A stretch of DNA of 64,000 bases from Elysia chlorotica (lineage: Eukaryota; Mollusca; Gastropoda; Plakobranchidae): positions 398,212-462,211 of the forward strand of contig RQTK01000347.1 of assembly GCA_003991915.1 (NCBI GenBank), given 5' to 3'. Positions 1 to 60,235 of the stretch are shown piece after piece (position 1 is the stretch's first letter; each line of letters begins with the position of its first letter). The notes below the pieces were generated by a model that was not told the origin of the DNA, did not search any database, and was given only the letters and a program-made list of their open reading frames with translations. The translations under genes and the position numbers were made by a program.

Positions 1-83
<83 letters not shown>

Positions 84-240
84 CATCTATCTATCTATTT
101 ATTTATCTATCTATCTACTTTTCTAATTACCTACCCACCTACTTATGTATTTTTCCATCTTCAAAAATATCCATCCATCTATCTATCTATTTTTCTAATT
201 ACCTACCCACCTACTTATGTATTTATCCATCTTCAATAAT
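1..240. repeat. (TATC)n microsatellite with a duplicated flank
   Basis: About 83 bp of perfect TATC is followed by a decaying tract. A roughly 75-bp block (ctacttttctaattacctac... and tttttctaattacctac...) occurs twice in tandem between 115 and 260. Intronic, downstream of exon 36. Confidence 0.95.
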
Positions 241-320
241 ATCCATCCATCTATCTATCTAATCAATACCTGCTCCACCATCACACACACACCCACAACC
301 CCACAATTCTATAAACTCAC

Positions 321-45392
<45,072 letters not shown>

Positions 45393-45474
45393 CCTGGCAT
45401 TCTGAGACATCGGCCTCTGTTGCCCCAACATCACCTGGCATCCTGAGACATCGGCCTCTGTTGCCCCAACATCC
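45393..45474. repeat. 41-bp tandem duplication at the start-codon region
   Basis: Two copies of CCTGGCATTCTGAGACATCG plus CCTCTGTTGCCCCAACATCA, one T/C difference. Because 41 is not a multiple of 3, the second copy shifts frame relative to the first. Confidence 0.93.
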
Positions 45475-45583
45475 AGTGGTCAAATATCCTTGAGAGCTAG
45501 AAGGCCTTTCGCCTCGTTGTGCAGGATTGCTCCTTCTTCAAATGAAACCTTGTGGCAAAAAGTTTTTTGAAGTTCATAAAAAT

Positions 45584-45630
<47 letters not shown>

Positions 45631-46600
45631 GTGTGTGTGTGTGTGTGAGTGATAAAGTATTTTTGCAACCTATTTGAGGTTTAAAGATAAAAAGGAAAAA
45701 TTCTACCAAATTATATAATTGAAATCTTCAAAACATGTAAACAAAAATACAACGTAGGTGCAATCTTTTTCTTACATTAGTTTTGTCACACAAAATGGTT
45801 ATCAATGTCCACCATTAAAATCAACTTATGAAGAAGATACAAATTAATAAAAAATATAATAATTATTAGTACTATCATGGATTGTTTTTTCTCACTAGAT
45901 ATCTACTAAACAATTTTGATAAAGAGCAATGTCCAAAGTACACTTTTAAACAAAATTTACTTCGTACTTTATAGTTACTATTTTATAAATACAAACAAAA
46001 GTTGGAGCTATAAATGTGGGTAAGCTTATATAAAGTCTGTAAGTCACAAAAATGTTGATGAAGATGATAAAACCCATTTCTATCACTAGATAGGCAATAT
46101 ATTTTTTTTAAATTTTCTATTGATTACTGGAAATGTTTAATGTATGTAGTTTTCCCAAGTATCAGTAATGCAACAATTCACATGTTATTGTACTTCTGTA
46201 TATCTGTATATAAGCATACACACTTTGTTACAATAGATCACGAAAATAGAACCATACTTTGGCGTTAAGACCATTTTTGACGTTACACAATTATACTGTT
46301 CCTCGAGACGTAAACGCATACATTTATTTTCTTCTAAGTAATTTTCATTGTACTTTCAGATTATGAAGATTACACATATGTACCTATAAAATATTAAGCG
46401 TGTTACCAGTCCCTCTGAATCCAGTAAGTATGACACAAGTTACGAAAAATTAATAGTAGTGCTCAATCTTGATATACTATTACATACTGTCCTGTTAATC
46501 ATTAGCATGAATAGTCTTAATCGCTGGGAACCAAGTATTATAGAGCAAAGCAATAACAGTGATTGATCAAGCTTGAACTCTGCCCATGCCACAGCGGATG
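45475..46600. other. Region upstream of exon 1: (TG)n tract and AT-rich sequence
   Basis: (TG)n at about 45587-45647, otherwise AT-rich. The cadherin promoter and 5' UTR should lie here or further right; I see no convincing TATA box or initiator to assign. Confidence 0.4.
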
Positions 46601-46607
46601 AAGTGGA

Positions 46608-46772
46608 ACCGCTACGTAACGTCACGCCCCTTACACCACAAAAGACCCAGCGATGGCGAGGCCCATGAGGGGGGAATCTGCACTGGCTTCCAATCATAAC
46701 GCTACCTAAGACTTACGGAGCCAATGAGAGATCAGAAAACCCCATGCCTAAGGGGCGTGATTGTGTCAGTTG
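46608..46772. repeat. Dispersed repeat D, best copy, with inverted ends
   Basis: TCACGCCCCTTACAC near the left and CCTAAGGGGCGTGATTGTG at the right are inverted over CACGCCCCTTA; the interior AATCTGCACTGGCTTCC is shared with 18.7, 23.6 and 40.8 kb. Reads like a small non-autonomous DNA element. Confidence 0.55.
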
Positions 46773-48120
46773 TTATTGTCGTGTGCATCGCGAAGCCTGC
46801 ACTCCGGAACGTCTAACACTGTACTTTACACAATCACAGGTCTCCGCTTTAAGGTACGCTTTATTGTGTGCACTATTTACATCTGCTACATTGGGGATTG
46901 GGTGGAAGGGGGGAGGAGACCGATAGGTGTATAGGGATAGGGAAGGGGGTAGGACACCTAAGGGAGGCAAGGCTGTCCTTTTATAGCCTTCTTCTATGTT
47001 GCGATAGCACAAATCGGTGGGGCGGTTTGAAGGCTTTTCGCCTTCGTCACCTTTCTTGCCCCGCTTGCGGAGCTTTCTCTGATTTGGGTCGTCCTGAGCT
47101 GAAATTAGTGTGGCTGTGGGCGGTGGGTGTAGACTCCGCAATATGGCCGGTGCATACTGAATGAAGTGGCTTACCAATTGTGTGTGATATTGAATCTCTG
47201 CAATCAATCTGCACTGCAGGTCGAAAAATTTACAGGATTATTATACAGAAATAGTGACTAAATATGCACCAAACCTCAGGTTTGTAGTGATACAATTTCC
47301 AGACCAGAAATACACAAGAAACTTTAAAATTAGGCAGATATCCACACAAAACAAAGAGCTGCACAAAAACCGTGTCGCACCTGAGCAGCGCCAAAAATAA
47401 GGACCGCTAATTTATCAAACTTTGCAGGACTCCTTCTGCCTTCGGCTATTTCTTTTTTTTTTACATATAACATGTTTGCCCGTGTTAAGCAATAAACTGC
47501 TCATTTTATGCCCTGTTGTTTTTTGTTGTTCATTATTTTTTCTGACTCAATATTTTATATTCATGTTAGTCGCCTCTTTAATGTGTGCTGGTGCATGGAG
47601 CTAGGTTTAAGAATAGAACAAACTCCTCCAACACTATTGTTTTTTTTCTCCGGTCTGTTTTGAGCACCGGCTTCTTGTTTTCAAGATATATATATATACA
47701 ATCATGATTCGCTACCTCTCTTTTTTTCTTTCTCTTTGTGTCTCCCCCCCCCTATTTATCTATCTTTCTCTAACTTATCCTCTTTCTATCTCTATCCTTA
47801 CCTCTTCCTCTCTCATTCACACACATACAATATTTCCCATCTTTCCATCTTGTACGCTCCCTCTACTCTGCCGCCTTATGAACAAAATAAAAATAAAACG
47901 TATTCTTCAGTTGGAATATATGTTTTTTTGTTGTTTTTTTTATGCGATAAAACGACAGGCAGTCTTTATCTCTTCCTGCACCGTTTCCTTTTCTTACTCT
48001 GTCGTATTTTTGTTTACTCTCCCCTTTACCTCTCTCTCCGGTATCCCACATATCCCAAAAGTCTATTATACATGCTTCTATGTCTTATGTTGATCAAATT
48101 GCCTATGTTTTCCTCTAATT
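46773..48120. other. No recognisable gene
   Basis: A locally GC-richer stretch (46.8-47.2 kb; ORFs with no family motif) is followed by AT-rich and CT-rich sequence. Nothing assignable. Confidence 0.4.
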
Positions 48121-48121
48121 G

Positions 48122-48255
48122 AGACAGGAGTCATGGTATCCCCGTCGTGTCTCGTGTGTGGCAGCACATACAATTTTCAGACGTCAGTCTTGGGGCCCGG
48201 CCATAATATAGCATATATAGTGCGGATGTTGGACGTTAAACGAACTCAACAACAA
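48122..48255 (+). mobile_element. SINE-A copy, 5'-truncated
   Basis: GACAGGAGTCATGGTATCCC, GTCTCGTGTGTGGCAGCACA, TCAGACGTCAGTCTTGG, TATATAGTGCGGATGTTGGA. Well preserved. Confidence 0.78.
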
Positions 48256-48284
48256 CCTCTAATTGAGGTCCTGGAAAGGGGGGG

Positions 48285-48495
48285 GGGGCTCGAATTTTCG
48301 CAAGTGGTAACGCGTTGGTCTCTGGTCGAAAACCTATAATTGATCAAAATGGTGTTTGTCCGATTAAGTTCCCTTCTGGGTGGATTGATGTCAGTATGAA
48401 ATTATTGCGAGGGCTGAGACAAGAGTCCAGGTCTCCTCCCTGCACTGTCTTGTGTGTAGCGATACATTTTATTTTGTGAGACGTTAATTCAACTT
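48285..48495 (+). mobile_element. SINE-A copy, diverged
   Basis: Head TTTCGCAAGTGGTAACGCG, TTGGTCTCTGGTCGAAAACC; body GAGGGCTGAGACAAGAGTCC; tail lost. Directly follows the previous copy in the same orientation. Confidence 0.6.
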
Positions 48496-48499
48496 AGTA

Positions 48500-49978
48500 A
48501 AGATTTCTGTAAGATCACTCACATTGTTTTGTAGACACGTCATTTCATGAACAAAAAAAAAAACAACAACAAAAACAAACAATTATGTGTATAAATCTAG
48601 AGCAATAGAAATGAAGCATGCCAATCTATTCTACTTCCAAAACTATGATGGATTATGTCAATTGATTTCAATACTTTCCGAAGTTAAGTACCATATATCA
48701 ATTTTTTTAAAGTCATTTCTACAATAGCAATCGCATTCTTACAAAGGCATATTCAGGCTATGCGCTATAAAACTGTATAAGCCAAACGCAATCAATTTTG
48801 TATGTTTTTACAAATCATAGTTGGATATTAAAAAGTGTCGGACATAATCAATTTAAAATAATGCATTTAGAGACGTTCCATCGTCTCCTAGAATCCAACG
48901 AGATTTAACTTAGTACGGCAAAAATTGTGATATTCTCTCTTTTCAGCTTAAGCAAAGAATTCGAACCCACACTAAAGGTTGCGTGCCACCCCATGGACAA
49001 AAGAACCCCCAGCCAAGTGAGAACATGTAGGTTACGGTGCAGTGATTAGACACTTTCTCCTAAACTGATCTATGTCAGGTTTATACTAATAAAACATTTG
49101 TTACAGAGGAGTAAACAAAGTGCGCTCAATTGCGTATGAAAATATATCTCCTGCAAAAAAAAATTGTAAAACGTAAGTTGTTTATTTTTAACTCTCAAGG
49201 TTGTCACGTTTAGTAGCAGAATATACACTAACGGGGGCGAATTTTTGGTATTTTAGGTGTCTGAAGTACCATAGAATGACCTCGAAGATCATACTAACTC
49301 TGTTCCAACTCTGTTCTAAACTAACGACCAGGTGGTCGAGGATTCCAATAACAGCTGGTGCCCTCGTCTCTGTACACAAAAGCTTAGTCGGTATTGTAGA
49401 TTAGGATTTCAGAATTTTTATTAGGCATGGATTTAGATAACACCAGTACATTATGATAAATTTTTACCAAAATTTGTTGTACCTATTTGTATCTATGTAC
49501 AGATTCAGATGTGTTAAGATGATGATACTTCAGTAATAATACATCTTGCATAATTTAATCATAAGATCGCTGCGTAGAATCCCTCAGGTTTTGAAGAGTA
49601 ACCAGATCTTTTTCGACTTTTCTTACACAAAGCATGATTACTAATCTTAAAGATTTTAAATTGATATGAGAAAAAATATACATGGTCTTTAGAACACGAA
49701 AAACAAAACTATATCTCTTTAAGAGCACGTCACTCTCAGTATGTTCATAGATTTAAAAAAAAACCCAGCTGAAAGTGTAAAAAGAATAATATAAACAATT
49801 ATTTTACAAAAAGACTATTTTTAGGCTGATGATATATTGTAAGAAACACCGGTATATTTTTACTGTTTAGTTGGAATAGAGTAAAATTAAGTTCAAATTC
49901 AAGTAAGAAATTTTAAGTCAATTCGTGTTGTTATTATTTGAACGTCAAGTTATAAAAAGTGGCTACATCACAAAAAAA
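48500..49978. other. AT-rich intergenic sequence, nothing recognised
   Basis: Short ORFs only, no motif or repeat family identified. Confidence 0.5.
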
Positions 49979-49979
49979 T

Positions 49980-50965
49980 CGGAGAGAGAGATACACACAG
50001 AGATACACACAGGGAGACAGAGAGAGACAGAGATGCACACAGAGAGACGGAGAGATACAGAGATAGATAGATAGACACAGAGATACACTGGGAGAGACAC
50101 AGAGATAGGCACAGAGACAGAGAGAGACACAGAGATACATACACAGACACAGAGAGAGACATAGAGATACACACATACGATACAGGGAGCGACACAGAGA
50201 TACATAGGGAGACACACAGAGAGACACAGAGATACACACAGAGAGACAGAGAGAGACACAAAGATACACACACAGAGACAGAAAGAGACACATTGGTACA
50301 TAGAGAGACACAGAGAGACACACAGAGAGATACACAGAGACACATAGGCAGAGGGAGACACATTGGTACATAGAGAGACACACAGAGATACACACAGAGA
50401 CAGAGAGAGACACATTGGTACATAGAGAGACACAGAGAGACACTCAGAGATACACACACATAGACAGAGAGAGACACAGAAAGACACAGAGTTACACGCA
50501 CAGTGACAGAGAGGCTTAGAGATACACACATAGACAGAGAGAGGCACACATATATACCCTCACAGAGACAGAGACAGACACAGAGATGCAGATATAGAGA
50601 TACTCAGAGATACGCACAGAAACAGAGAGAGAGAGAGACACAGAGATACAGTCAGAGAGAGACACCGAGGACACAGAGATACGCACGCAGTGACATAGAG
50701 AGACACAGATATACACACACAGATATTGAGAGACATAGAGTTACAGACAGAGAGACAGAGAGAGAGACACAGTGATGCATGCAGAGAGAAATTGGGATAC
50801 ACACAGATATACAGAGAGATAAACAATAGATACATTATATATATAGAGAGAGATACATAGAGATGCACATACACAGACAGAGAGACACAGATATACACAC
50901 AGAGACAAAGAGACACACACACAATAATAGCCCAAGACAGAGACAGACAGAGAGAGAGAGGGAGG
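49980..50965. repeat. About 1 kb of degenerate AGAGACACAGAGATACACAC repeat
   Basis: Purine-rich + strand built from GAGACACA, GATACACA and GAGAGACA words with a higher-order block (ACATTGGTACATAGAGAGAC at about 50290, 50370 and 50412). Long Cys/Ser/Leu/Val minus ORFs are artefacts of it. Confidence 0.95.
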
Positions 50966-50969
50966 TAGA

Positions 50970-52689
<1,720 letters not shown>

Positions 52690-52690
<1 letters not shown>

Positions 52691-53965
52691 GTAAAACCAA
52701 AGTTGTTGGGTGCTAGTTCGTCCCCGCATTACCTTTAGAAATGACGGTGTTGTTCTCAAGTGGTTCCACTCCTACACGTCAGATAGGCAGCAAGTTGTAA
52801 AAAACGGAGACAAACTTTCAAATTCTATTGAACTGAAATATATGGGGTTCCTCAGGGATCTCTGCTCGAGCCAGTTCTGTTTTCATTGGACATGCAATCT
52901 TTAACAAATGTTGTTGTTGTTGTTTTTTTTTTATAAAGAATGGATTCATTACCATCTTAATGTCGATAAAAGCCATACTGACTGTCTTGTAGATTCTTTA
53001 AGTACGCGTGTCACCCATGTACCTTCTAGTGTGTCATTTAATAAGTTAATAAAGCTCAATGAAGACACACCAGGATCCATCGTCATCGGAACACCGAACC
53101 AATTAAAGAAAACGGGATTATCTAAGATTAAAATCTACAACCAGGAAATAAAGCTGTCTCAAAGCATCCGAAATATAGGTGTCTACATTGATCTGAATTT
53201 GACAATGAGTTTTCATAATTATTTTAAATTGACATGCAATTTTTCATTGAGAAAAATATCTTTTAGATCAAACTTGACGACTAATGCAACCAATAAACTT
53301 GTATGTTCTTTCGTATTGTCTAGAACTATCTAATGAAACTCGATGCTAGCTGGTTTCCCACAATACCAACTTAACCAAATTCAGCAAAATGATTAACAAC
53401 GCGGCAAGAATAGTCGAAATAGTATCAAGAAGAAATTCAATCACCTTAATTCTATAATATCTTCATTGACTGGCAATATGTGCAAGAATTAATTATAAAT
53501 TAGTTTTCCCCTCTTCAAATACAAAAACCTATTCCATTTTACAAAATAACAGACCTAGTCCCTAAACCAAGTATGCAGCATTGCGCGCCTCTGCCAAATA
53601 CCTTCTTGTTAAACATCGATTTAAACTAACACATTTTGGACAAAGGGGTGTCAACTATAGAATGATTTATCGGACAATAATTATTATGATAAATGTAGTG
53701 TTTTAAATATTAATTAAAGACACATCTCTTTAGATAGAGGTTTTAATGCACTCAAAAGGGTACCTGTTTGTACGACCCTAATACTGTTCTCTTTAAAAAA
53801 AAATATTTTCTGTCATTATAAATCTATTTGGAGTACATTATTTAGACTTATGATTTTGTATTTAACCACTCTTTATAAAATGTATAATTATGCTTGCTTT
53901 TAAATTATTGTATAGTGAGCATGGCTTTGTTTGGAAATCGCGATATAAATAAAGATTTTTAATAT
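52690..53965 (+). pseudogene. L2/CR1-like LINE reverse transcriptase remnant with 3' end
   Basis: LKWFHSYTSDRQQVVKNGD, then after a 2-bp frameshift YGVPQGSLLEPVLFSLD (the conserved GxPQGS box), then KIYNQEIKLSQSIRNIGVYI and TNATNKLVCSFVLSR, then in other frames PQYQLNQIQQ. The YADD catalytic segment is lost between 52900 and 52960. The DNA ends CGCGATATAAATAAAG with a T run, a typical L2-type 3' end, directly before the (AGT)n tract. Confidence 0.85.
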
Positions 53966-53978
53966 TATCATTATAATT

Positions 53979-54173
<195 letters not shown>

Positions 54174-55262
54174 TATGGCAAAGCATGCTTTTCACAATAT
54201 TTATAATCGAACTAGCAAAATTCTCTTAGCATGCAAGCTGCAGCTATTTGTCTCTTAATTGTAACTCCGATATATATATATATATCTTTTAAGATACAAT
54301 TCAATTATGCAATTGCCGGTTGCAGAAAAACGTTCATGTAACAAACATTTAGCTCATTCAGTGTACGTTCGACATCTTACTATAAGTGATTCAAAACTTT
54401 TTAATTTTATTGCAGGATTTAAGGACTAGGTAAACTTTATCGTATATGTTTGATGTGTGATGTATCTTGGAAATTAAAACGCACCTCATCCTCATCGTAT
54501 TTGGGGTCCCAGATTCGAATCCTGACTACCCCCTCCCCTTGTTTCTTACTTGTTAGTTCGATATCAATATAATGTGATCGGACAGAAGCCCTGTGTGGCG
54601 TTGACGGTAAAGTGGGTCCCTGTTACAGATCATTTGTTGAATGTATTTCACGATGACTCGGGCACACTGTCTTGTCGTCATTAAAAATAATAATAGCAAA
54701 TACCTGAAAGCCTTTTTAGAAGCATTATAGTTTAATAAACTGCAAAATCGTTTTGCATTTTAATTTCATATAAGTTCTAATTCATTTCCCTAAAAAAAAA
54801 AACCAACAACAACCTGCTGTTTTTTTTTAAACATAATGGGAATAAATGCTGTCAGTAGAATTGTACACGTGCGTGGGTTCAATTGTGGGTGGAAGGAAAA
54901 AAAAGAGAGGGAGGTTGGATATGAAGAAAAGAGTTAATATATTGAAAGTGATGATAATATTTAAAAGATTATTAAACGGCGCACGATGTCCTGTTTGTCG
55001 CCAAGATTATGGAATGTGTTGAAACTTCCGTGACGTCATTTTGTTTTCTATTATAGTATTAAATGTTGACAGCTGCTTTTGAAACTTGTGAAAACATAGG
55101 TGAAGGTCGAACGTGATAAACAAGCAAATGTGAATGCGAAAGCGTGTCTTTCGCCAACGTTAATGTTGGTGTTAGAATCTACATCTGCACCGTGTTGAAG
55201 AACAGATGTCGACCGAGTTTTGTCAAGATCATCGACTCTACATTATTTAACCAGTCACTGTA
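54174..55262. other. No recognisable gene; SINE-A scrap
   Basis: A weak SINE-A fragment at 54545-54620 (CGATATCAATATAATGTGAT) with a tRNA-B-box-like CAGATTCGAATCCTGAC at 54511. Otherwise AT-rich. Confidence 0.45.
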
Positions 55263-55266
55263 CATG

Positions 55267-55267
55267 C

Positions 55268-55311
<44 letters not shown>

Positions 55312-55313
55312 CT

Positions 55314-55363
<50 letters not shown>

Positions 55364-55366
55364 AGT
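55267..55366. repeat. (CT)n microsatellite
   Basis: About 48 CT units with two small interruptions. Confidence 0.97.
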
Positions 55367-56159
55367 TTCTTTGTGGCAAATAAATTTAATTTGGTTGTTG
55401 CGTGCATTGAATGAAAACTCAAATGATAATATTATTTAGAAATGATTATGGCCTTACAAAATGGAATCTTAACTAAAGAACATAATAAGTAAAAAGAAAT
55501 GTATAAATATGTAAATAAGACACCTTTATAATTTCATAAAATGACATTCCTCACTCTTTTTGGAAATATTAGGGATAGCAAATTGAAATGGATTTAGAGA
55601 GGAATTCCTTGTCATTTCATAGCTCGAGGTGTTTTATATTACAACTTTGAAAAGATTAAATATATAATACCATCTTGGCTAATATAAGGGTTAAATGGAA
55701 TAATATGTCATCACCTTAATTTTGATTTCTTTTCTAATCTAGACAGATTTGCAGTTGGCGGAATTTTTATTTTTATATTTTGCTTACATTACATTACAGT
55801 AATTTCAAAACATCCGTTAGAAATCTGGTTCGCATAGAACAGATACAATAAATAGATGGATACATTGTTTAGTTCCTCTGAGATGTAATTATCTTCTAAG
55901 TAAGTAAAGATAATTTTGGTTGAAATTCACATTGGTCCGGTCGTCTTGTTCTGCAATGATCGATTCTGTATAAGTATAAATGACTGACTGGGACTGTATA
56001 CTGGAATTCAGATACCCCCATTCTGCCTCTGTTAGTAAAATAACATTGTTAGATGTTTTCTTGGGCCGTGTTCATGCGATTAGGAAATGAACAAAGCATA
56101 CTCAACCAATTGAATAAAATGTGATTTTTAATTAGATTGAAATACACTATCCCTGAACC

Positions 56160-56278
56160 TGCTTTGAGGCGTAGTGGTCTAATGGTATAAGCGATGTTAG
56201 CTTTTAGTGACAAGACGATTCGCTGCCGTAGCATATTCAAGTCGAGGGTTCTAACCCCACAAATTGCAATCATTGTTC
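56160..56278 (+). mobile_element. SINE-B (tRNA-like) copy
   Basis: GTAGTGGTCTAATGGTATAA (A-box-like), AAGACGATTCGCTGCCG, GTCGAGGGTTCTAACCCC (B-box-like). Matches 11873-11968. Confidence 0.55.
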
Positions 56279-56866
56279 AGCCATTTTCAATAATAGTCTA
56301 ATTCTTACTACTGTGGGAAAATACCTAAACATTAGATTTAATGCGGCTAAAACAAGACTCTTTCAATTCTTCCCATATATCTTTGTCTCTCAGTTGTTTG
56401 CGGAGCTCAGGCCTCCAACAAAACTTGCCCACTCCATCTTGTGTTCAGATCTATAGTTCTCTTTCCATGCCTTTCCACATCACCATCAATCTTGTCCCTT
56501 TGTTGCGACGCTTTTGACATTTCCTAAATGTCTGTTTTATATCCTCATTGGTGATACTTTCTGTGCATCTTTCAGTTTATGACCTGTCCATCTCTATTTT
56601 CTTCTCTATCTATAGGTTATTGTTCTGTTCTCATACCGTAATCCAACATTAATGATGATCGCTGATCGCTACATAATTGTGGAAAATAAATTTACGCCAA
56701 ATGCCCAATTAATGAATTATGAACTAAACTACCTCGTACTATGAGCCAATGATGAGATGATAACAAGAACTTTTGAACATCAGTTTGACTATATGATTAG
56801 AAAATATAGTGCACAATAAAAAAAAAAATATCCCCAATTATGCTAAATGTGTCTTTTTTTAATTTC

Positions 56867-56976
56867 TTCTTCTTCTTTTTCTTCTTCTTCTTTTTCTTTT
56901 TCTTCTTCTTCTTCTTCTTCTTCTTCTTCTTCTTCTTCTTCTTCTTCTTCTTCTTCTTCTTCTTCTTCTTCTTCTT
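56867..56976. repeat. (TTC)n microsatellite
   Basis: About 36 TTC units, a few TTT interruptions at the left. Confidence 0.97.
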
Positions 56977-58010
56977 TTTTCATTTGTTGTTGATCTTCAC
57001 GGACGATTGAGAGTTATTGGCACAGGGTATCGAGATTTAACTTGCTGCTAGCTGTTGCAATCTTTTCTTTCACTGAATATCGCAGGTGTAAAGGTTAAAC
57101 ACATTTAAGCGGTCTATTGAATCGATTTCTTTGTACCATGAATGCTCAAGGATTGGGTTGGGTACATTTTCTGAAAGGTTTTAACTACTTAAACGTAAAA
57201 TGAACCGCCCACCATGTGCAAAAACTACTTTGACAGGAAATAATTGGCTCAATTGGAACGTTTTGGCCTATTGATAATATTGGCCGTGAAAAAGGTTTAT
57301 GTTATTTAATAAGTTCGTATTAATTTTTGTCGAGTCTATTTTGAAACGATTTCAGAACTTTGCACAAAGCTTTCTCGTGAAATAACTATAGGCGCAGGCT
57401 TTAAAACGCGTAACATTTTAATAATTAGGATAGTCAATTTTGCTCCACGATGGATAATTATGGATAAAAAAGAATAAAACATGGCCTTAAAAATACATCT
57501 AGTTTTGCCATGTATTTTGAGAGTACGCTTAGAATTCCATCATCAATGTGTTTTTTTTTATAGTAGTGGCATAGGATTATACATTTTTTTACGCAATCGT
57601 AAAAAAACAACATCAAAACAGTAAAAATAATAATGAAAACAACAACAAAATAGCAACATAACAACAAAAAAACGTCCTCCATTTCTATAAAGTTCCTTTT
57701 ATGAGGCCTTCTGAAGGTCACACCGCTATTCGCGTCAAAAGTTGGGAAGTAAAACGTTTTAATAAGCGTGACTTATCACTAACCTGAATAGTAATCTGAT
57801 TAAGTGAAATTTGAAAAGGCGGGGCTGTTAGAAGGCTATTCAAAGCTCGTTAGGTGAAATATCTGACACGCAGTCAAGAGGTATGCTGCAAATACTTACT
57901 TCGTAGACGTTTAGTTTTGGCCGCGCTACACTGGAAGTGCTACGGCTGTTGCACAACTGGGGCTGCTGGGTGGGCTTTGCCTTTTTTTTTGTTTTTTGTT
58001 TTGTTTTGGG
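56977..58010. other. AT-rich intergenic sequence, nothing recognised
   Basis: No motif-bearing ORF or known repeat family seen. Confidence 0.5.
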
Positions 58011-58280
58011 AGTCTACTGGCTCAAATGGTAGAGCGTTGGTCTCCTAATCAGTAGGTGCACGATCGAAACACACGAAAAGTAAAAAAAAAAATGCGTTAG
58101 TCAGTTTTCGTCCCCTACTGGTAAGGTCGGTGTGAACATAATGTGACCGGCTGAGATTGGTGACCATGTTTCCTCCCATTTCTTTGTGTGGCAACATGTT
58201 AAATTGCCAAACGTTAGTCTTCGGCTCCGTCCACAATATAGCTTATTTAGCGCTGACGTTGGACGTTCAGCAAACAATTT
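58011..58280 (+). mobile_element. SINE-A copy, full length (family reference)
   Basis: tRNA-like head: ACTGGCTCAAATGGTAGAGC (A box) and GGTGCACGATCGAAACAC (B box). Then TCGTCCCCTACTGGTAAGGT, CATAATGTGACCGGCTGAGA, GCCAAACGTTAGTCTTCGG, GTCCACAATATAGC and GCGCTGACGTTGGACGTT. Head plus conserved body plus tail is the structure of a pol III-transcribed SINE mobilised by a partner LINE. Confidence 0.85.
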
Positions 58281-58558
58281 CTTTTTTTCTTTTTTGTTTT
58301 GTTGTTTGTTTTATTTTTTGGGGTTGTTAGTCGATTTTTTAAATAAATCGTTTGTTCTCAACTGAATTCTTGACGATGTAAATTTACGTTTAAAATGTTG
58401 GTTTTTGCACAGAATGTTTTTAGAATATACAGGCGGACTGAAAAGAGTTCGGAAGAAAGAAAAATTGCTTGACAGAAAATTGGTAAAGAGGTGGGGGAGA
58501 ATTTGTTAGTCGATGGAACTATAACAAAGAACAAAATCAAGTTGAGGGCGGAGAGAGA

Positions 58559-58839
<281 letters not shown>

Positions 58840-58840
<1 letters not shown>

Positions 58841-60010
58841 AAAATAAAGACGGTGGAAATTGAGAATAAAAACAGGCCGCGGGGTTATGGGGGGTAAAGA
58901 TAGCAGATTGGGCTTTATAGAATAATTTAAGACCTACATGCAATGCAATTGGAAACTTATAATTTCAATAGCACTTTCCAAATGTTTCAAAGGAAGTGTG
59001 AGTTCCTTTGGGCGCCTAGACATATCTACCATAACGGGGATTATAAGCTATAATTTAAAATGAGGAAAATAAAAAACTCATAAAAGTTTAAACCACTTGA
59101 AAGCAAAATAATGATTTTTTTGCGTTATTTCAGAAGACGCACGTCACATTTGTGCTTTATAAGCGCTGCCTGTTGGTTTACCAGGTGAAATGGGTTTAGA
59201 CTTATTGTTAAGGTAAAAAATATTTTTGTTAGGGTAGAATAGGATATCATTTTGCTTTCTCCACTTTATGCCGTTGACCGTCAACAAACTAAGAAATAAA
59301 CAGTAATAGGCTTACGCCTAAAGCACAGAAATGAATGAAAGTTTGGAGTGAATCAAATATGTGACATTGCCATGATTTGTAAGCCAGACTAAAATGATTA
59401 AATGATAGACATAAAATTTTCAGCAATTGAAAAATGCAACCCAATTTAGTGCTTTTCTATTTATCAAACTAACAGTTTGAAAGAAAAAAGAAAAACGGAA
59501 GCGATTATTATTTTTTCTCGCAATACAATGTCATCGAATAAATGGGCGTAACTTAGTCCAGTTGCCAGCAGTTAAAAAGTAAAGGTACTAGAGCCGCCTT
59601 CTCGGCATGGGATCATGGGCCGCTATTTTCTCTTTTGTGTGAAGTGAACTATTCAGCATTTCTATTATGTTTACCTACATGGATAAAAAGATCAAAGAGT
59701 TTATTAAGATATAAGATTTATTTTGTGAAAATAACGAAAGAGATTGAGTATATTTTATTTTGAAAGATCAATATAATTTTTCTGCGCCTTAAGATTTCCT
59801 TTCAAGTTTTCACAATCGTGTCAATGTTCTGTTCCCTCAGATTCTATTGTGCACCATACCATTCATTATTTAAATGTCTATATTAGCTTGGTCCGACCAG
59901 GTGCAATTTTTTTTCTTCAGTTTATGTTGGTAGCTTATCATAGACCTATTTTTGGGGTTGAATAATAATTTATTTAATTTTGAAATACACCTACTATGAC
60001 AAATCAATGT
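58840..60010. other. AT-rich intergenic sequence, nothing recognised
   Basis: No ORF with recognisable motifs. Confidence 0.5.
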
Positions 60011-60013
60011 GAG

Positions 60014-60234
60014 GCCACCAGGGTGAATCAGGCACAAGTCGGAATTTGGTGATTTTGTGTTAAGTGTGCAAATGCACTAAGGTTTAGAAAAAATTTGAAT
60101 TCTACTTTTCTAGAAACAGATATTTTTTTTTCTTCGAAAACAAAAGGTAAATTTAGATTAGTTGTTCTTTGTTTTACGGGCTCTACCTAAAAACTTATAA
60201 TAATTGCGACTTGTGTCTTATTCACTATGGTTGA
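60014..60234. mobile_element. MITE with 28-bp terminal inverted repeats
   Basis: Left end GCCACCAGGGTGAATCAGG plus CACAAGTCG and right end CGACTTGTGTCTTATTCACT plus ATGGTTGA are inverted with about 20/28 matches. 221 bp, AT-rich interior, no ORF: a non-autonomous DNA transposon. A partial copy lies at 27365-27424. Confidence 0.7.
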
Positions 60235-60235
60235 C

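Noticed and set aside
48133-48339. 68-codon plus ORF
   Set aside because: Lies entirely within SINE-A sequence.
49934-50935. Series of 120-194 codon Cys/Ser/Leu/Val-rich minus ORFs
   Set aside because: Produced by the degenerate AGAGACACAGAGATACACAC repeat; three overlapping frames are open at once.
56163-56260. Possible tRNA genes (also 11873, 13885, 58011, 62195)
   Set aside because: A and B boxes are visible, but arms do not pair into a cloverleaf and the sequences recur as diverged repeats, so they are SINE heads.
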